DNA of 64,000 nucleotides. Origin: Paragordius varius. Taxonomy: Eukaryota; Nematomorpha. Below the pieces are notes generated by a model. It did not search any database. It was not told the origin of the DNA and saw only the letters and a list, made by a program, of their open reading frames with translations. The stretch spans positions 2,914,001 to 2,978,000 of the forward strand of contig OZ176055.1 of the NCBI GenBank assembly GCA_964247055.1. The letters run 5' to 3'. Of the stretch, positions 61,901 to 64,000 are shown in pieces. The number at the start of each line of letters is the position of its first letter. Position 1 is the stretch's first letter. A program made the translations under genes and the position numbers.

Positions 61901-63940
61901 ACCTTAAAATAACCGATAAATATAAACGAATGTTAACAAAGACAATGAATTAGACTAAAAATTTAAATTATACGGACAAAATGTAAAAATTAAAGACAAA
62001 TTTTTTTTCAAAAGCCGACCATATATAAACCTTTATTTATCCTATAAAAAACATTTAATAACAATCGTAAAATACTTAATTGATTGTGTTACTAATTTAC
62101 ATTTCTATAATGTACTTTGTAGTTAAAAACAATCAGTTATATTTCAAAAAATCAATATAAAAAAGTATGGTTGTCTTTTAAAAAAATAATAATTTATCGT
62201 TATATTTCACGTTTTGTCCGTATAATTTCAATTTTTGCATGAATACTCTATATAAATGTAAAATTTGTTTAAATAAACGTTTTACCAGTCACCTTAACTA
62301 AATATTAATAATATGGTATGTAATATAGATAGGTATAATAATAAATACTTGACAAATATTAAAACGCCCAAATAACCGTGTATTGGCAATCATAGGACTT
62401 CGACTTAAATCAATGTGATCTCCACACTTGTAGATTTTAACTGTAAACGGATTATTATTTTCCGATGACGCTTGCTCAGCCATTTGTTTGGCTTGTTCTT
62501 GCTTTATTCTAAAATAAAAAATTTTTATACAACTAATTGATGATTTATTTTAAATTTTGCAATTTACATATCAAAAATATAAGTAGTTTTACATTTTCAT
62601 TTAACAATTAAACTTTGCATTATTGAGTTTAAACTTACTTAGTATAAGGAAATTACAATTTGATAATATACTCAAACAAAATGGATTTTATCCTGAGGGT
62701 AGTGATAAAAGTTATTTAATTCAAAATATATCATTTGAAACTTACAAATAGTAAATATCAAATAAACCCCATTTTTGGTCAGAATTCCAGTTGATTAAAA
62801 ACTGATTTAGAAATCGAAACTACATTTTGACTCAAAATGGTAAACTATATTTATATGGGATAAAATATTAAAAATGAATTGACTTAAAATCTATAAAATA
62901 AAATCAAAACTTTTTCTAGATTCAAATTTGTAAAGCGAAATTCATACAATGAAAAACAAAAAATAAAAAAAACAGATTTTTTTTTACTTGGAATCCTGAA
63001 AGATTTCAAGGGCTTTATCTATACCAACCTTTAATGGAATAATGTCATGTTCTTGCCAGCAAAATACGTTAGCCTCTTTTTCTAAGATACGATATTCAGC
63101 TTTAGTAGATTCCCAAAGTCCATTATTCGTTGATGGGAGATGAAAATCATAGGAAAAATGGCATCGATTAACTAAATATAATGTTGAATAGGTTAAATTA
63201 GTTGAATTTAAATACATTGACAATTAATTACATACTTTGATTAACCCTAAAATATTTCTTTTATAAAAAATTTATAACATAATAATACTTTTTTTGAAAC
63301 AATATACTGCAAAACAATAAAAAATCATAAAGGGTGTAAAAATAATTAAACTCAATTTTTAGTTTAGACGACCAGTGACCCTCATACCGCGGCATTAAAA
63401 AATTTTTTTGGCACTAAAATATTTATACAAAAATTTAATTTATTGTGGGTCTAAATATCTGAAAATGTTTCAAACAGCTCCCCTGAGACGAGATAAAAAA
63501 ACTTTGCGGTTCTTTAAATTTTTTCTTGAGTATCATTGGTTTAGCAAAAATAAAAGGACTAAATTTGACATGTTCAGATAAGCTATAATGTTGAATAGGT
63601 ATTAATGCTCAAATCTATTTTAAAGTTCAAGAATCAATTTGAAGGCATGAATATATTAAAAGGTCAACGATATTTTCAAAAATGAATAATGCACAAATAC
63701 CGTCGATTGGAGCCCAAGAGTAAAGAGTTGGTATGTTGTTATCGTTAAAAGAAGTTTCAATCGTCCTTCCCAAAATGAATGCTCCAGTTCGCCAAAAACA
63801 TTTATTGAGATATCGTGGATCTTCGTTTTTAAAATGCAAAAAATGGATTTCACTATCGCCTTGAAGGGGTAAATGCATATCCCAAGGCACACCATTGACT
63901 AAGGCTAATGCAGCTCGTTTACTAACATACTCATGAATAT
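58923..63940 (-). CDS. mRpL39: Mitochondrial large ribosomal subunit protein mL39, 5' part outside window
   Basis: Mitochondrial ribosome protein related to the N-terminal part of threonyl-tRNA synthetase (family knowledge). Exons seen: 63940-63701, 63171-62988, 62508-62349, 60460-60383, 60129-60082, 59297-58923; all junctions GT-AG and in frame. ALALVNGVPWDMHLPLQGDS, EIHFLHFKNEDPRYLNKCFW, RTGAFILGRTIE, ALEIFQDSK, KIYKCGDHIDLSRSPMIANT and VYRAQAIACPSQL follow the order of human MRPL39 (PWDMYLPL, EIHFLTFKD, NKAYWRS, ALEIFQHSK, GDFIDVSEGPLIP). The last exon adds about 124 residues rich in Asn, Ser, Lys and Glu with no counterpart in the human protein. The stop overlaps a CTAAGGTAAAT sequence that could also act as a splice donor, so the true C-terminus is uncertain. 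Upstream exons lie beyond 64,000. Confidence 0.88.
59565..59864. mobile_element. hAT-type MITE in the last mRpL39 intron
   Basis: CAAGGGTGTCCAAGGCAAAT at the left and TATTGAACACCCCTG at the right; GGCTTCGCGGGCCGCATTTT head block as in other copies. No clean 8-base duplication. Confidence 0.7.
60640..61808. mobile_element. TIR element with 22-bp repeats (copy d), with LINE insert
   Basis: Left end has CAAATTCATCCTTTAACAAT and three further degenerate units; right end GGTGAATTAAAATTGTTCAA and GAGTGAATTTGAGTAAATGG inverted. Interior largely replaced by the LINE fragment at 60765-61620. Lies in an mRpL39 intron. Confidence 0.55.
60765..61620 (+). mobile_element. RTE LINE fragment with inverted 5' part (twin-priming type)
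   Basis: Right part (from about 61085) is in sense: RRIGIAKSKMIKYNKLWSSH, ESWTIKKDDGR, WWWRKIIQITWKDK, YFGHFTRAND, GSKKRGRCMMRLIENL. Left part is antisense and carries the preceding stretch: KKTKIMNINAQN, VVSQYTYLGSLIN, then again RRIGIAKSKMIKYNKLWSSH. The shared ~75 bases are almost identical, in opposite orientation. The two parts together are a 5'-truncated copy whose 5' portion is inverted. Confidence 0.75.
61955..62240. mobile_element. MITE with TTATACGGACAAAA ends, in mRpL39 intron
   Basis: Left AAATTATACGGACAAAATGT and right ACGTTTTGTCCGTATAATTT are inverted repeats; the AAAAAGTATGGTTGTCTT block recurs from 42897-43150. About 280 bp, no coding. Confidence 0.7.
63373..63538. mobile_element. 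Short hAT-type MITE, degraded
   Basis: CAGTGACCCTCATACCGCGG at the left and CTTGAGTATCATTG at the right are imperfect inverted repeats related to the ends of the element at 6468-7827. Lies in an mRpL39 intron. Confidence 0.4.
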
Positions 63941-64000
63941 CTAGAATAATAAAAAATTATACGTTTGGCACAATCAAATGGGGTTGAGATATGTTTGTTC

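Overview
The window is AT-rich nuclear DNA from an animal, possibly an arthropod; the exact taxon cannot be fixed from sequence alone. Support for this: intron-split genes with GT-AG junctions, a nucleolar UTP15 homologue, a mitochondrial ribosomal protein L39 homologue, a microsomal P450 of the CYP2-clan type, a tRNA-derived SINE family, an RTE-type LINE, Helitrons, many hAT-type elements and a Ty3-type LTR element. (TA)n microsatellites are frequent. Long ORFs that ignore splicing are mostly chance openings or transposon pieces.

Layout. 0.5-4.8 kb holds two divergently arranged paralogous genes for small secreted proteins ending in a conserved DDCC region, one with a Pro/Gly-rich insert. 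6.5-7.8 kb is a decayed hAT element. 9.6-17.1 kb (minus) is a UTP15 gene of about 12 exons whose two first introns are only 24 and 26 nt, while later introns run from 78 to about 1,780 nt and host SINEs and a TIR element. 17.5-25.1 kb is a nest of TIR elements with a young Ty3-type LTR retrotransposon (19,988-24,611). 25.2-29.4 kb has a Helitron and a decayed hAT transposase of the ZMYM1-like/TTF type carrying another inserted MITE. 29.4-39.6 kb is mostly non-coding with a Helitron, MITE relics, a minisatellite and several exon-like islands on the minus strand that I cannot assign. 39.7-46.8 kb (plus) is a seven-exon P450 gene that looks intact. 46.8-58.2 kb is repeat-dominated: an RTE LINE, a three-level nest (hAT containing Helitron containing LINE) and a Helitron with internal ~320-bp tandem units. 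58.9 kb to the right edge (minus) is mRpL39, cut at its 5' side by the window end, with an unusual C-terminal extension.

The host genes do not form an obvious pathway: ribosome assembly in the nucleolus, mitochondrial ribosome, oxidative metabolism and secreted structural-type proteins. The most unusual observations are the ultrashort UTP15 introns, the TIR elements whose ends carry a variable number of 22-bp repeats, and the extensively nested transposons with clear target-site duplications.
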